DNA of 64,000 nucleotides from JBGASG01 sp046328035 (GTDB lineage Bacteria > Cyanobacteriota > Vampirovibrionia > Obscuribacterales > Obscuribacteraceae), in contig JAXLXI010000004.1 of NCBI GenBank assembly GCA_046328035.1, positions 1-64,000 of the forward strand. The letters are read 5' to 3'. Shown here piece by piece: positions 7,753 to 16,727 of this stretch. Position 1 is the first letter of the stretch; the number at the start of each line of letters is the position of its first letter. Made by a program: the position numbers and the translations under genes. The notes beneath the pieces are model-generated. The model saw nothing but the letters and a program-made list of their open reading frames with translations. It was not told where the DNA came from and ran no database searches.

Positions 7753-8775
7753 TCAGTTGACTCGCTCGGCTAGAGCGTACGATTCTTCGTATTTGGCGCG
7801 GATCTCCTGGGCGCGTTTCTCCAGGCGCTGGGCTTCGGCAGCCCGGCACGTGTTGTGCAACAGCCGGGCGTAGGCATCCATCCAGTGCGCCATCTGCGGG
7901 TGATCCGGTCCGAAGACTTTCTCGTAAAGGTCGCCGGCTCGCTTAAAGGCTTGCTCGGCCCGGTAGTCGCCGGAGAGCAAATAGCACGTAGCCAGCCCGA
8001 ACGCGCAGTAAGCCAGGTTTCTCTGCGCATCCGGCACGCGCTCGAACGAATCCAGAGCTCGCTTGTACCATTGCTCGGCTTTCGGAAACTCCCGCATGCC
8101 CTGGTAGCAGCGCCCCAGGTTATACCGACAGTGCGCAATCTGCTCGTCGTCACCCAGCTGCTCGTAGATAGCCAGCGCCCGTTTGAAGTGCGGCTCAGCA
8201 AGCTTATCGAGGTTCTGATCGTCATAGCAGCGCGCCAGAGCGAAGGTGGTCGCCGCTACATGTTCGTGCTCGGCGCCGTAGAGTTTCTTGAATAACCCGA
8301 TGGCCCGCTCATAGAGCGGCACAGCATAACCGTAGTCGCGCTGATAAGTGCAACAACGCGCCAGATTTTCCATGGCGTGCGCCACATCCTCGTGCTCAGG
8401 ACCTCGCAAGCGCTCATAAATCGTCAGTGCGCGTGAATAAAGAGGGCGTGCTTCGCTGAACTTGCCGCATTGCATGCGGCAGCGGGCCACTCCGGTCAGG
8501 CTGTAAGCCACGTCCTCATGATTGGGTCCGTAAGCCAGCTCATAAATCGAAAGAGCGCGCTGGTAAAGCGACGCTGCACCCACATAATCGCCGCGATGGC
8601 TGACGCATTTGCCCAGAATCAAAAAACTGTAGGCCAGGCGCACGTCCGTCTCGGCCAGCATTCCAGACTCTACGGCCAGCCGGAAATAACGCTCGGCACG
8701 GTCATAGTTGCCCTCGGAGAGAGCCTGGTAGCCGTGCTGGCTTATCTCAGACCAGTTAATTTCCTTGCTGTCCAT
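7753..8775 (-). CDS. Kinesin-light-chain-type TPR protein, cytoplasmic
   Basis: Made almost entirely of about seven TPR units of the 42-residue KLC type, with recurring motifs such as YGPNHEDVAYSLTGVARC, RGPEHEDVAHAMENLARC and YGAEHEHVAATTFALARC. No signal peptide or membrane segment is seen. At 340 residues it is probably a protein-interaction scaffold; no enzymatic domain is present. ATG 8775 (MDSKEINWSEIS) has only a weak Shine-Dalgarno sequence. It is separated from the XRE gene by a 206-base stretch in which I see no gene. Confidence 0.85.
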   Translation of the reverse strand: MDSKEINWSEISQHGYQALSEGNYDRAERYFRLAVESGMLAETDVRLAYSFLILGKCVSHRGDYVGAASLYQRALSIYELAYGPNHEDVAYSLTGVARCRMQCGKFSEARPLYSRALTIYERLRGPEHEDVAHAMENLARCCTYQRDYGYAVPLYERAIGLFKKLYGAEHEHVAATTFALARCYDDQNLDKLAEPHFKRALAIYEQLGDDEQIAHCRYNLGRCYQGMREFPKAEQWYKRALDSFERVPDAQRNLAYCAFGLATCYLLSGDYRAEQAFKRAGDLYEKVFGPDHPQMAHWMDAYARLLHNTCRAAEAQRLEKRAQEIRAKYEESYALAERVN

Positions 8776-8955
8776 CCAGTTGAACCGCGCTGCAAAATCT
8801 CAACGAGACCAATCAGCCTGTCTACTAATCGCGCACCCCGCTTGAACCGCCTTCAGTGGTTTAAAAGTTGCCAAGCAGAGCCTAGACCCATTCTACAGCG
8901 AACATCAGTCAAGTGGGTGAATTTGGAGAGTTATAAGTCCCCCGTCGTTACGCCA

Positions 8956-9001
8956 CAGCGCTGTAAAACTGAATTGATATCAATTCAGTTTTACAGCGCT
9001 G
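8956..9001. repeat. 46-bp perfect palindrome
   Basis: Every base from 8956 to 9001 pairs with its partner around the centre 8978/8979, with no mismatch and no spacer. Each arm starts CAGCGCTGTAAAACTGAATT. It lies 8 bases beyond the stop of the TadE-like gene, so it may act as a terminator or RNA-protecting hairpin for that minus-strand transcript. No T run follows, so it is not a standard terminator. No second copy was noticed in the window. Confidence 0.9.
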
Positions 9002-9008
9002 GTGAGGC

Positions 9009-9578
9009 TTAACGGTTTAGACCTTCGGGATGCTCGACGCTGGCGGTAGCGGTGAACTCCACCGGCACAGCGGTGCCAAGAATCGGCACACCGCCCAGAA
9101 GGGGCAATCCGCTGAAATTCATGAGCGGAGCCACGTCGTAAGTGGCTCTCACCTGGTACTGATAAACAGCAGCGTTTTGAGCGTTGTCCGACACATCAAT
9201 TCGTCCGGAGACGGCAGGCGGTGGATAACTCTGGACCGAGCCCGAGCCCGTCTGTGTGACGACTGCCGAGAGAGCGGCGCCGTTGGGTGTCGTGTTGGGC
9301 GTCATGCGCGAGAAACTTTGAAACGGCTGCAATTGGGTGACTGTCGCATTGACCGCATTTTGAGCCTCGGTCATGCTCTGGGCAGCGCCAGCATTGCGGG
9401 CACCGAAGTTGGCGGTCAGCATGACGGTGACGACGCCGGTCAAGAAACTGGCCAGATTGAGCAAAGGGAAAAAGATCATGATGAAGAAGAGCCACATGGC
9501 AGGTCCAAACTCCGCCAGCGAGCTGCCTGTAATTCTCGGCCTTCTATAACGAAGCCTTCTTCTCTGGGGAACTGGCAT
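9009..9578 (-). CDS. TadE-like pseudopilin protein
   Basis: The 189 residues carry the N-terminal layout of Tad minor pseudopilins: a basic stretch (RRRLRYRRPR), then GSSLAEFGPAMWLFF and a long hydrophobic helix (IMIFFPLLNLASFLTGVVTV), then an exported domain without recognised fold. The motif GSxxxExGPA...FFPxxxL is shared with two other proteins in the window (20252-20719 and 27234-27677), although this gene stands alone. The start at ATG 9578 is preferred over the in-frame GTG at 9599; both are weakly supported. It would be an inner-membrane or pilus-associated protein. No Tad machinery gene is adjacent. Confidence 0.75.
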   Translation of the reverse strand: MPVPQRRRLRYRRPRITGSSLAEFGPAMWLFFIMIFFPLLNLASFLTGVVTVMLTANFGARNAGAAQSMTEAQNAVNATVTQLQPFQSFSRMTPNTTPNGAALSAVVTQTGSGSVQSYPPPAVSGRIDVSDNAQNAAVYQYQVRATYDVAPLMNFSGLPLLGGVPILGTAVPVEFTATASVEHPEGLNR

Positions 9579-9672
9579 TTCTTCAGCACCTGCGCGCACT
9601 ATTCAGATCGATTATGCCCATTTTGGACAAATCAATGTAGCTTTAAGCACACATCCAGCAATTTAACTCAAT

Positions 9673-10800
9673 CTACCGCGCCGCGGCAACGGCTCTTTGA
9701 TTCACCAGTGAGCCGTCGCGTTTGTAGACCTGCAAAATGTTGTACTGGGTATCGCGCTGTGCGGCATCGTGTCCTGATTGATGGATGGACGCAATCATTT
9801 GCTTGAGCGTCACTTCGTGGTAGGTGCCGGCAGCCGACACGACATTCTCTTCCATCATGGTGCCGCCAAAATCGTTGGCACCGAATGCGAAGGCACTCTG
9901 TCCAAGCCCCGCTCCCTGAGTCACCCATGAGGTCTGTACGTTGCGCACGTTATCGAAGACGATGCGCGAGATTGCCACCATGCGTAGGTACTCGGAGGCA
10001 GTGGTGGGACGCTTGACGCGTTTGGAAAGCGGGGTGTTGCCCGGTTGGAACGACCAGGCTATGAAAGCCGTGAAGCCGCCGGTCTTGTCTTGCAGATCAC
10101 GCAGGCGAATCAGGTGTTCGATGCGATCTTCGGCCTCGTCCACGGTGCCGTACATCATGGTACCGCTCGTCTTCAAACCGAGATTTTGAGCCACTTCCAT
10201 CACTTCCAGCCAGCGCGCCGCCGGGATTTTCAGCGGGCTGATTGCTTCTTTGACGCGCTCGGTCAATATCTCCGCGCCGCCGCCAGGCAGCGATGAAAGT
10301 CCTGCCTTGATCAAGCGTTCGAGAGTTTCTTCCAGAGAGAGATTGCTGACGCGCGTGATGTGGTCTATCTCTGAAGGTGAAAAGCCGTGGATGGTCAGCT
10401 CCGGAAAGTCGCGGCGCATGTTGCCCAGCAACTCTTCGTAGTATTCAATGCCCAGTTCGGGATTGTGTCCGCCCTGAATCAAAAGTTGAGTGCCGCCCAG
10501 TGCCACCAGCTCGTCGATCTTTTCTTTGATCGCCTCGTAGGGCAACACATAGCCTTTCTTCGACCCGGGGGGTGCATAGAAGGCGCAGAACGAGCAGTAT
10601 GCATCGCAGACGTTGGTGTAGTTGACGTTACGATCGATGACAAATGTGATCGGCTCTTCGTCGGCATGAAAGCGGCGGCGAATTTGATCGGCAGCCCAGC
10701 CCAGGTCGAGCAACGGCGCATGCTTGAGCAAATGAACGCCTTCGGCAAAGTTGAGACGTTTTCCGTCGACAACATCGAGTAGTAAGCGACGCGTTTCCAC
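9673..10800 (-). CDS. mqnC: Cyclic dehypoxanthinyl futalosine synthase MqnC (radical SAM)
   Basis: Radical SAM enzyme of the futalosine route to menaquinone, cyclising dehypoxanthine futalosine. At 375 residues it is the normal size. The iron-sulfur motif CxxxCxxC is C65, C69 and C72 in NVCDAYCSFCAFY, followed by PPGSKKGYVLPYEAI. The motifs LLIQGGHNPELGIEYYEELL and SLPGGGAEIL are typical of the MqnC/MqnE/CofH group, and the length and HNPEL segment favour MqnC. The start is GTG 10800 with no clear Shine-Dalgarno. Other mqn genes are not in the window. Confidence 0.88.
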   Translation of the reverse strand: METRRLLLDVVDGKRLNFAEGVHLLKHAPLLDLGWAADQIRRRFHADEEPITFVIDRNVNYTNVCDAYCSFCAFYAPPGSKKGYVLPYEAIKEKIDELVALGGTQLLIQGGHNPELGIEYYEELLGNMRRDFPELTIHGFSPSEIDHITRVSNLSLEETLERLIKAGLSSLPGGGAEILTERVKEAISPLKIPAARWLEVMEVAQNLGLKTSGTMMYGTVDEAEDRIEHLIRLRDLQDKTGGFTAFIAWSFQPGNTPLSKRVKRPTTASEYLRMVAISRIVFDNVRNVQTSWVTQGAGLGQSAFAFGANDFGGTMMEENVVSAAGTYHEVTLKQMIASIHQSGHDAAQRDTQYNILQVYKRDGSLVNQRAVAAAR

Positions 10801-10818
10801 AACGGGTATCTTTGATCT

Positions 10819-10860
10819 GAGAGACAGACATTTTAGATGGGATCACGTGATGCGTCTCTC
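10819..10860. promoter_or_regulatory. Nested inverted repeats between mqnC and the dnaJ-like gene
   Basis: Outer arms GAGAGAC (10819-10825) and GTCTCTC (10854-10860) flank a 10-bp palindrome ATCACGTGAT (10842-10851). It lies in the 224-base divergent intergenic region, 20-60 bases upstream of mqnC, a plausible place for an operator. No regulator is identified. Confidence 0.4.
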
Positions 10861-11024
10861 GGCGTCCGTTAAGGTTTTCATCGAGCTTCACCGGAAACCC
10901 CGCCGACCCATTAAAATTAATCTCAGCAGCGGCCGCGATAGCCGCCGGTAAACTCGACGGGCGCGCGTAGCGGCAGCCTACTTACAGACGGCGGGATCTA
11001 AAGAACTGAAGGAGTCCAGGCGCT

Positions 11025-11987
11025 TTGGTCAAGTACAAAGATTACTACTCAACGCTCGGCGTGCCGCGCAACGCCTCCGAAAAGGAGATCAAATCGGCAT
11101 ACCGCAAGCTCGCACGCCAGCACCACCCCGACGTCAATCAAGGCGATAAGACGGCTGAGGATAAGTTCAAGGACATCGCAGAAGCCTATGAAGTACTGAG
11201 CGATGCCGATAAGCGCAAGCGGTACGACACGCTGGGAGCCAACTGGAAAGCCGGTGCCGACTTCACACCGCCGCCGGGATTCAGCGGATTCAGCTTCGAT
11301 TTCAATGATTTGCGCGGCTTCGGACAGAATTCGCCGTTTTCTGATTTTTTCGAAACACTCTTCGGTCAAACCTTCACGGGACAGCCCGGGGCAGGCGGAC
11401 CGGGCGGCGCACGGCGCGGCGGTACGATGAAGGGTGCCGACCAGGAAGCTGACATCGAACTGACGATCGAAGAGGCGGCCAAAGGCTCAGCGCGCAACGT
11501 GCATATCAGTGCGCCCGGGCAGAAGCAGCGCACGCTGCAGGTAAAGATTCCGCCCGGGGTGCGCACCGGTTCGAAAGTGCGGGTCGCCGGCGAAGCTGGT
11601 CCCAACCCGATGGGCGGGCCGCCCGGAGACCTGTATTTGAAGGTCAAACTGAAGCCGCATCCATATTTTTCTGTGGAAGGCGATAATCTGGTTTCCGAAC
11701 TGGTGGTATCACCGGCGCTGGCAGTTCTCGGCGGCGAAGTGCAGGTGAACACGCTGGATGGTCCGGTGCGCATCAACATTCCCGCCAACAGCCAGTCAGG
11801 GCGCATGTTGCGTTTGCGCGAGCGCGGATTGCCCAAGCTCAAGCAGAAGATCAAAGGCGATCATCTGGTGCGCTTGAAAGTCAACGTTCCGGCCAATATC
11901 ACCGAAGAAGAGCGCGAACTCTACCGCCAGCTGCTCGAAATCGAAAATCGTCGCAGCGAAACTCAAGCTTCCGCATCAGCGAGCTAA
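11025..11987 (+). CDS. cbpA: DnaJ-family co-chaperone, CbpA type
   Basis: Hsp40 co-chaperone stimulating DnaK. The J domain (residues about 5-70) contains the essential HPD (RQHHPDVNQG). It is followed by a Gly/Phe-rich linker (PPGFSGFSFDFNDLRGF, FSDFFETLFG) and two beta-sandwich substrate-binding domains. The Cys-rich zinc-finger domain of DnaJ is absent, which defines the type II/CbpA class. 320 residues. The start is TTG 11025, with GAAGGAG about ten bases upstream. It is divergent from mqnC and convergent with the TPR gene that ends at 11989. Confidence 0.92.
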   Translation: MVKYKDYYSTLGVPRNASEKEIKSAYRKLARQHHPDVNQGDKTAEDKFKDIAEAYEVLSDADKRKRYDTLGANWKAGADFTPPPGFSGFSFDFNDLRGFGQNSPFSDFFETLFGQTFTGQPGAGGPGGARRGGTMKGADQEADIELTIEEAAKGSARNVHISAPGQKQRTLQVKIPPGVRTGSKVRVAGEAGPNPMGGPPGDLYLKVKLKPHPYFSVEGDNLVSELVVSPALAVLGGEVQVNTLDGPVRINIPANSQSGRMLRLRERGLPKLKQKIKGDHLVRLKVNVPANITEEERELYRQLLEIENRRSETQASASAS

Positions 11988-11988
11988 C

Positions 11989-13077
11989 TCACCTGGGTGG
12001 TTGGTTGCCTTGCTGTTTCTTCGCGGCCGCTTCCGCTTCTTTCGCGGCTTTCTCCTGATTGGCGCGATCTTCAAGCGCAATCGACAGATTGAACTCAGCA
12101 TCAGCCTGCGAGTCTTCCTTCAATTTCTTGAGGACGACGGACAGCGTGCGGTGCAGTTCAGCATTGTCCTGGTTGATGCGTTTGGCGTCTTCCAGGAGCT
12201 CTTTCGCTTTGTCGTACTGCCCGATGTATGTGTAAATCTGCGCCAGGCGAACCTTCGGCAGAATCTCATTAGGATTGGCGGATATTTCGGTATTCAGCTG
12301 ATAGATGGTGCGATCGACGCCGCCCCAGCTCTTTACCATTTCTTCGATGACGTCCGGCAGACCGCCTGATTGTGTCTCCATATTGACGCCGAACATGTAC
12401 TCGTTGAGACCCTCTGTGGGATTACCCATGCGGGCAATCAAGATGCCCCGCCGCTTTTTGGCCTCGACGTTATTGGAGTTGATCAAAGTCACCGCTTTGT
12501 ACTCGTCGGCAGCCAGCTGGTAAGTGGGTGGATTGGCTCTCTCGTACAGTTGGGCGAGCATCATGTGCGGCTCAGACCATTTGGGTTCTGCCTTGCTCAC
12601 TATCTTTAGCTGCTTGATAGCCTCAGCATCCATGTTGGCGTTCCGCAGTTTTTCAGCCAGATTCATGCGGATGTATTTGTTGCCGTGCGAGAGTGCCAGT
12701 GCGCGGTTGAGAAGCCGCAGCCCCTCCTGAGGAGAGTTGCTCTTCATGTAGACATTGCCGGCGCACAGATTGACGAGAATGTCGTGCGGTTTGGCCGCCA
12801 GCAGTTTGTCGGCTTTCATTGTCGCTTCGGCGAGTTGTCCTTTGGCAGCCAGTTTGCCCGGCTCCAGCTCCTCAGCCATTGCCACCACGCGCGGTGTATC
12901 GTATTCCTTCAGTCTCTGGCGCTCGCCTGCCGGCACCGGTCCTTCATCAGGTGTGGCCACCGTAATCGAAAAGACATAGGTGGCGGCGATGGCGAATATC
13001 GCATTCAGCGACAAGAAAGCGCGAATGATGTTGTTTTCATCGCCGGGCTGTCCGCCCATGGAACTAAGGTTTTGCAA
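11989..13077 (-). CDS. Membrane-anchored TPR protein
   Basis: The 362 residues from TTG 13077 begin with a short polar stretch and one hydrophobic segment (AFLSLNAIFAIAATYVFSITVA), followed by a TPR array (CAGNVYMKSNSPQEGLRLLNRAL, KEILPKVRLAQIYTYIGQYDKAKELLEDA) and a charged Ala/Lys-rich tail. The TTG is chosen because GGAGAGG sits six bases upstream; a GTG at 13104 and an ATG at 13059 are alternatives. It overlaps the end of holB by about 14 bases, suggesting coupled translation, although no functional link to DNA polymerase III is evident. Confidence 0.75.
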   Translation of the reverse strand: MQNLSSMGGQPGDENNIIRAFLSLNAIFAIAATYVFSITVATPDEGPVPAGERQRLKEYDTPRVVAMAEELEPGKLAAKGQLAEATMKADKLLAAKPHDILVNLCAGNVYMKSNSPQEGLRLLNRALALSHGNKYIRMNLAEKLRNANMDAEAIKQLKIVSKAEPKWSEPHMMLAQLYERANPPTYQLAADEYKAVTLINSNNVEAKKRRGILIARMGNPTEGLNEYMFGVNMETQSGGLPDVIEEMVKSWGGVDRTIYQLNTEISANPNEILPKVRLAQIYTYIGQYDKAKELLEDAKRINQDNAELHRTLSVVLKKLKEDSQADAEFNLSIALEDRANQEKAAKEAEAAAKKQQGNQPPR

Positions 13078-14080
13078 GGTGACCCTCTCCCTGATATTGA
13101 GCACGCAGATTGTTTAGCGAGTAGACGAAGGACTCCAGAGCCGTTGTCGGCTTCACGTAGTGCTCCATCTGCTCTTTGGTGTTTTCACTGAGGACGAGCA
13201 ATTCGCTCAGATAAGTAGCGGCGCCGCGCTGATCATTGTCGAGCGCCTGTGTTCGCAAGACTTCCAGTTCGCTGTCGGCGATGATGTCGACCAGTGCGCC
13301 TGGCGGTGCACCATCTTCCAACAAGCCGTTCAGTTCACCGAGCAACTCCTGTCCATTGCAAACCGCCTTCAGAAACGAGCCTGATTGACCGGCTGTCCAG
13401 GCCCGGCGGGCATTGCCCACCAGCTTGGCTCGCACCGCCTGTAGTGTCGCTTCCAGATCGGCTTGTTCTTTGCTGGTCGCCTGCGACCAGAGCGCCAGAG
13501 CCGCGGATTTGCTGACCAGGATGGTCTGGGCGCGACTGACGATGGTCGGCAACACGGCTTCCACATTAGTGGCAAACATGAAGAATAAGCAGTTGCCCGC
13601 GGGAGGCTGCTCGATGCTCTTCAAAAGAGCGTTGGCAGCCGGTCTGTGAAATATCTCTTCATCGGCTTCCGGGATGACGACGACGCGAAAATAGCGCGAA
13701 GTCTTCTGCAACTCGCCGACCAGGGCGCGCGCCTTGTCCACCGGCACCTTTTGACCGACTTTCTCACCGGAGAGGTTGAACCAGGCTTGCGGGTGGCTGT
13801 TCTGCATTATCCAGTCGCAGTTCTGGCACAGCGCTTCCGGGCTCTCCACCAGGCAGGAGCGGCGATTTGGCAACTCCTCCAACAGCACCTGGTCGCGGCT
13901 ATCGCCGAAAACCCGCAGACAGTTGAGGAAAGCCGCCGTCTGGCGCGCCAGTCGCCACTTGTCATCGAGAGAGCGCCCGGTCAGCAGGTAGGCATTCGCC
14001 ACCCGTCCGCGACGGACTGCGGCTTCAAGCAGTTTTGTCGCCAGGGGCTGCCTGGAATTCAGTTGCAAGTCGAAAATCAT
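13064..14080 (-). CDS. holB: DNA polymerase III subunit delta-prime
   Basis: AAA+-type clamp-loader subunit. It has 338 residues. The N-terminal region matches the family: LLEAAVRRGRVANAYLLTG, a cysteine cluster around ALCQNCDWI, and the core KVPVDKARALVGELQKTS, FRVVVIPEADEEIFHRPAANALLKSIEQPP, then SRAQTIL. The phosphate-binding loop is degenerate (TGRSLDDKW), as expected for delta-prime, which does not hydrolyse ATP. ATG 14080 starts MIFDLQLNSRQPL. It is the first gene of a two-gene unit with the downstream TPR gene. Confidence 0.85.
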   Translation of the reverse strand: MIFDLQLNSRQPLATKLLEAAVRRGRVANAYLLTGRSLDDKWRLARQTAAFLNCLRVFGDSRDQVLLEELPNRRSCLVESPEALCQNCDWIMQNSHPQAWFNLSGEKVGQKVPVDKARALVGELQKTSRYFRVVVIPEADEEIFHRPAANALLKSIEQPPAGNCLFFMFATNVEAVLPTIVSRAQTILVSKSAALALWSQATSKEQADLEATLQAVRAKLVGNARRAWTAGQSGSFLKAVCNGQELLGELNGLLEDGAPPGALVDIIADSELEVLRTQALDNDQRGAATYLSELLVLSENTKEQMEHYVKPTTALESFVYSLNNLRAQYQGEGHLAKP

Positions 14081-14222
14081 CGCTCAACCCGAGTTTCATG
14101 GCGAAACGCGGCCAATATTCCCTCTAGAAGTTAAGAATACACGGATTTTAGTGACTCGTTACGGCGCATGCCCGCGAAGATTATCGGGCGTTAAAATTCG
14201 CAAGACCTGAAACCCCCTGAAA

Positions 14223-14251
14223 TTGACAGCCGTAGCGGTTGTCGTTAAAAT
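14223..14251 (+). promoter_or_regulatory. Near-consensus sigma70 promoter of purA
   Basis: TTGACA (14223-14228) is separated by exactly 17 bases from TAAAAT (14246-14251). Transcription would begin near 14258. This is one of the strongest promoter matches in the window. Confidence 0.82.
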
Positions 14252-14257
14252 ATGTCG

Positions 14258-14427
14258 GTCAAAGGGGTAGAAGCCTGAGTGGATGCTCCTTTCCGCCGGT
14301 CGAGTGCTGAGCATAGCTGCCAGCAACGATTTAATTAAGGCGGAAGAGAGGCATGGCCTGCGGAAAAGCGGGCGGCAAAGAACTCTCCCGTTTGACGACC
14401 CGTAAGATGTTTAGGGGAGTCAACAAA
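14258..14427 (+). other. Untranslated leader of purA, about 170 bases
   Basis: The 347-base gap between holB (start 14080) and purA (start 14428) holds the purA promoter and this leader. It contains several GC-rich possible stems, but I do not recognise a known riboswitch. An in-frame ATG at 14353 would lengthen PurA by 25 residues but has poorly spaced GAGAGG and adds no conserved sequence. The left part of the gap (14081-14222) shows no gene. Confidence 0.45.
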
Positions 14428-15795
14428 TTGGCAAACGTAGTTGTCGTCGGCGCACAATTCGGTGATGAAGGCAAGGCAAAAGTAACCGACTTGCTTTCCA
14501 AGAATGCGGACTTTGTCGTCCGCTACCAGGGTGGAGCGAACGCAGGTCACACCGTCGTCGTCGACGGCGAGACCTATAAGCTGCACCTCATCCCCAGTGG
14601 CATCATATATAGTGGCAAGACCTGCATCCTCGGACCGGGCATGGTGATCGATCCGAAGGCGTACTTGAACGAGCTGAAGGCGCTTGTCGACCGCGGTCTG
14701 GACGACAAGAACCTGAAAGTTTCTTCCACCGCCCACGTAACGATGCCCTACCACCTGATTCTGGACGCCGCGGAAGAAGAAGCGCGCGGCTCTCAGAAGA
14801 TCGGCACGACCAAGCGCGGTATCGGCCCCACATATGCCGACAAGTGCGCCCGCATCGGCATCCGCATGGAAGACCTGATTGACAAAGATGCTCTCAGGAC
14901 GAAACTGGAATACATCGTGCCCAAGAAAAACGTACTGTTGGAGCGGCTCTTCAACCTGCCGCCGCTCTCAGTGCAAGAGATTTTCGACGAGTACAGCCAG
15001 TACGGTGAGCGCATCGCCAAGTACGTCACCGACACTTCGGCCATCATTTTCGAAGCGGTGCACGCCCGCAAGAACATTCTTTTCGAAGGCGCGCAAGGCA
15101 CTTTGCTCGACCTCGATCACGGCAGCTATCCGTATGTCACTTCGTCCAGCCCCTCGGCCGGCGGCGCCTGCGTCGGCGCCGGCATCGGACCGACGATTGT
15201 CGACCGGGTAATCGGTGTGTCGAAAGCCTACATGACCCGCGTCGGCGAAGGTCCCTTCCCGACCGAACAATTTGGCGAAGTCGGCGAACAATTGCGTCAG
15301 GTCGGCAAGCCCTGGGCGGAAGTCGGGGTGACCACCGGACGCCCGCGCCGCTGCGGCTGGTTCGACGCCGTCCTGGGCAGATACTCGGTGCGCATCAACG
15401 GACTCGATTGCCTGGCCATCACCAAACTCGATGTCCTCGATGATTTCAAAGAAATCAAAGTTTGCGTCGGCTACCGCGATCCGAAAAACGACGAGATTTA
15501 CAGAGAGTTGCCCAGCATCGCCGGTTCGGTGTTCGGGCGCATGGAAGCTGTCTACGAGACCTTCCCGGGCTGGCAGAAATCCACCACCGACTGCCGGTCT
15601 TTCTCAGACCTGCCGCAAGCGGCACAACGCTACCTCAACTTCATTCAGGATGAACTGGATGTGCCGGTGGCAATTGTCAGCGTCGGCCAAAATCGCGATC
15701 AAACAATCATCATCGAAGACCCGATTCACGGACCGAAGCGCGTCTTGACTCGCCCGGCCGTCAATCTCAACCAGCCGCAAGCTCAAATGCGCTAG
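14428..15795 (+). CDS. purA: Adenylosuccinate synthetase
   Basis: Catalyses GTP-dependent conversion of IMP and aspartate to adenylosuccinate in AMP synthesis. TTG 14428 gives MANVVVVGAQFGDEGKAKV; AGGGGAG lies eight bases upstream, so this start is chosen over the longer frame from 14353. 455 residues. Other signatures are present: RYQGGANAGHTVV, GTTKRGIGPTYADK, FEGAQGTLLDLDHG and GVTTGRPRRCGW. The phosphate-binding motif is GDEGKAK, whereas the family norm is GDEGKGK. The gene overlaps the convergent TPR gene by four bases. The overall sequence resembles cyanobacterial PurA. Confidence 0.96.
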   Translation: MANVVVVGAQFGDEGKAKVTDLLSKNADFVVRYQGGANAGHTVVVDGETYKLHLIPSGIIYSGKTCILGPGMVIDPKAYLNELKALVDRGLDDKNLKVSSTAHVTMPYHLILDAAEEEARGSQKIGTTKRGIGPTYADKCARIGIRMEDLIDKDALRTKLEYIVPKKNVLLERLFNLPPLSVQEIFDEYSQYGERIAKYVTDTSAIIFEAVHARKNILFEGAQGTLLDLDHGSYPYVTSSSPSAGGACVGAGIGPTIVDRVIGVSKAYMTRVGEGPFPTEQFGEVGEQLRQVGKPWAEVGVTTGRPRRCGWFDAVLGRYSVRINGLDCLAITKLDVLDDFKEIKVCVGYRDPKNDEIYRELPSIAGSVFGRMEAVYETFPGWQKSTTDCRSFSDLPQAAQRYLNFIQDELDVPVAIVSVGQNRDQTIIIEDPIHGPKRVLTRPAVNLNQPQAQMR

Positions 15796-16721
15796 TGCTG
15801 CCACTGGGAAAAAAACTTGCCAACCTCAGCGGCCAGTCCGTGCAGACCAGTGCGGATGCGCAAAGCGACGTTGTTCTTTTTGGCGCGGCAACGTTCGATG
15901 CCGGTCAACGCCGATGCCGAATCCGGGTCGTATTCCAGTAGAGTGCGATATTCGGCGATCGCCCCGTCGAAGTCGCCTCCGAAAAGCTCCAGGTTGCGCG
16001 CCAGTCGCAAGCGAGCTTCCGTTTCAAAGGGATTTTTGGTGAGGATGGTTCTCAACACCTGCCGCGCCCGGTCCGGATGATTCATGCGTTGTTCCAGATC
16101 TGCCAGTTCGATCTGCCAGGCGGTGGGATCTTGCGAAAGCGCAATTGCGGTTTCCAGATAACGACTGGCCTGATTGAAGTCGCCTTTGCGCACTTTCACT
16201 TCATAACAGAGATGCAGCACCTCCGGATTGGCGGCACCGGTCCCGATCATCGACTGCAACTCTCTTTCCGCGTCGTTGACTTTGTCGGTATCAAGCAAAG
16301 CTTCAACGTAAGCCAGCCGTGCGCCCAGGTTGGCAGGGTCGAGATTCTTGGCTCTGATAGCCGAAGACAGGGCTTCCTTGAAGTCGAGGTTGTCCAGCTG
16401 CAGTTGTGAGATGACAACATGAGCTTCCACATTTTGCGGTTGCAGTGCCACCACCCGCTGAAACATCTGCAATGCCTGGCGCGGTTTCCCCGAGCTGCGC
16501 AAAATAGTTCCGTACTCGACCAGCAAGGGCACGTCGTTGGGATGCTGCTTGAGCAATTCCACCGCTTCGGACTGCGCCTGATACAGCTTGCCTTCCTTGA
16601 ACAGCTGGTGCAGTTTCTCAGCAGCGGACGGCGCCGCCACCACTTTCGCTTCCGCAGTCAGCGACAAGGCGACAAACAAGCTGACAAGGGAAGCTAATTG
16701 TGCGCGCATGAAAAAAGACAT
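15792..16721 (-). CDS. Exported TPR protein with the shared C-terminal tail (module D)
   Basis: 309 residues: a signal peptide (MRAQLASLVSLFVALSLTAEA), then TPR repeats (LVEYGTILRSSGKPRQALQMF, VISQLQLDNLDFKEALSSAI, and others). The C-terminus, RCRAKKNNVALRIRTGL, matches the tail [DN]VAx[QR][IL][KR] found in four other TPR proteins at 20729, 28126, 34650 and 35902. It starts six bases from the divergent 831-residue membrane protein, so the two may share a regulatory region. TadD of classical Tad loci is also a TPR protein; a related assembly role is inference. An alternative start is ATG 16709. Confidence 0.8.
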   Translation of the reverse strand: MSFFMRAQLASLVSLFVALSLTAEAKVVAAPSAAEKLHQLFKEGKLYQAQSEAVELLKQHPNDVPLLVEYGTILRSSGKPRQALQMFQRVVALQPQNVEAHVVISQLQLDNLDFKEALSSAIRAKNLDPANLGARLAYVEALLDTDKVNDAERELQSMIGTGAANPEVLHLCYEVKVRKGDFNQASRYLETAIALSQDPTAWQIELADLEQRMNHPDRARQVLRTILTKNPFETEARLRLARNLELFGGDFDGAIAEYRTLLEYDPDSASALTGIERCRAKKNNVALRIRTGLHGLAAEVGKFFSQWQH

Positions 16722-16727
16722 ATTGAT

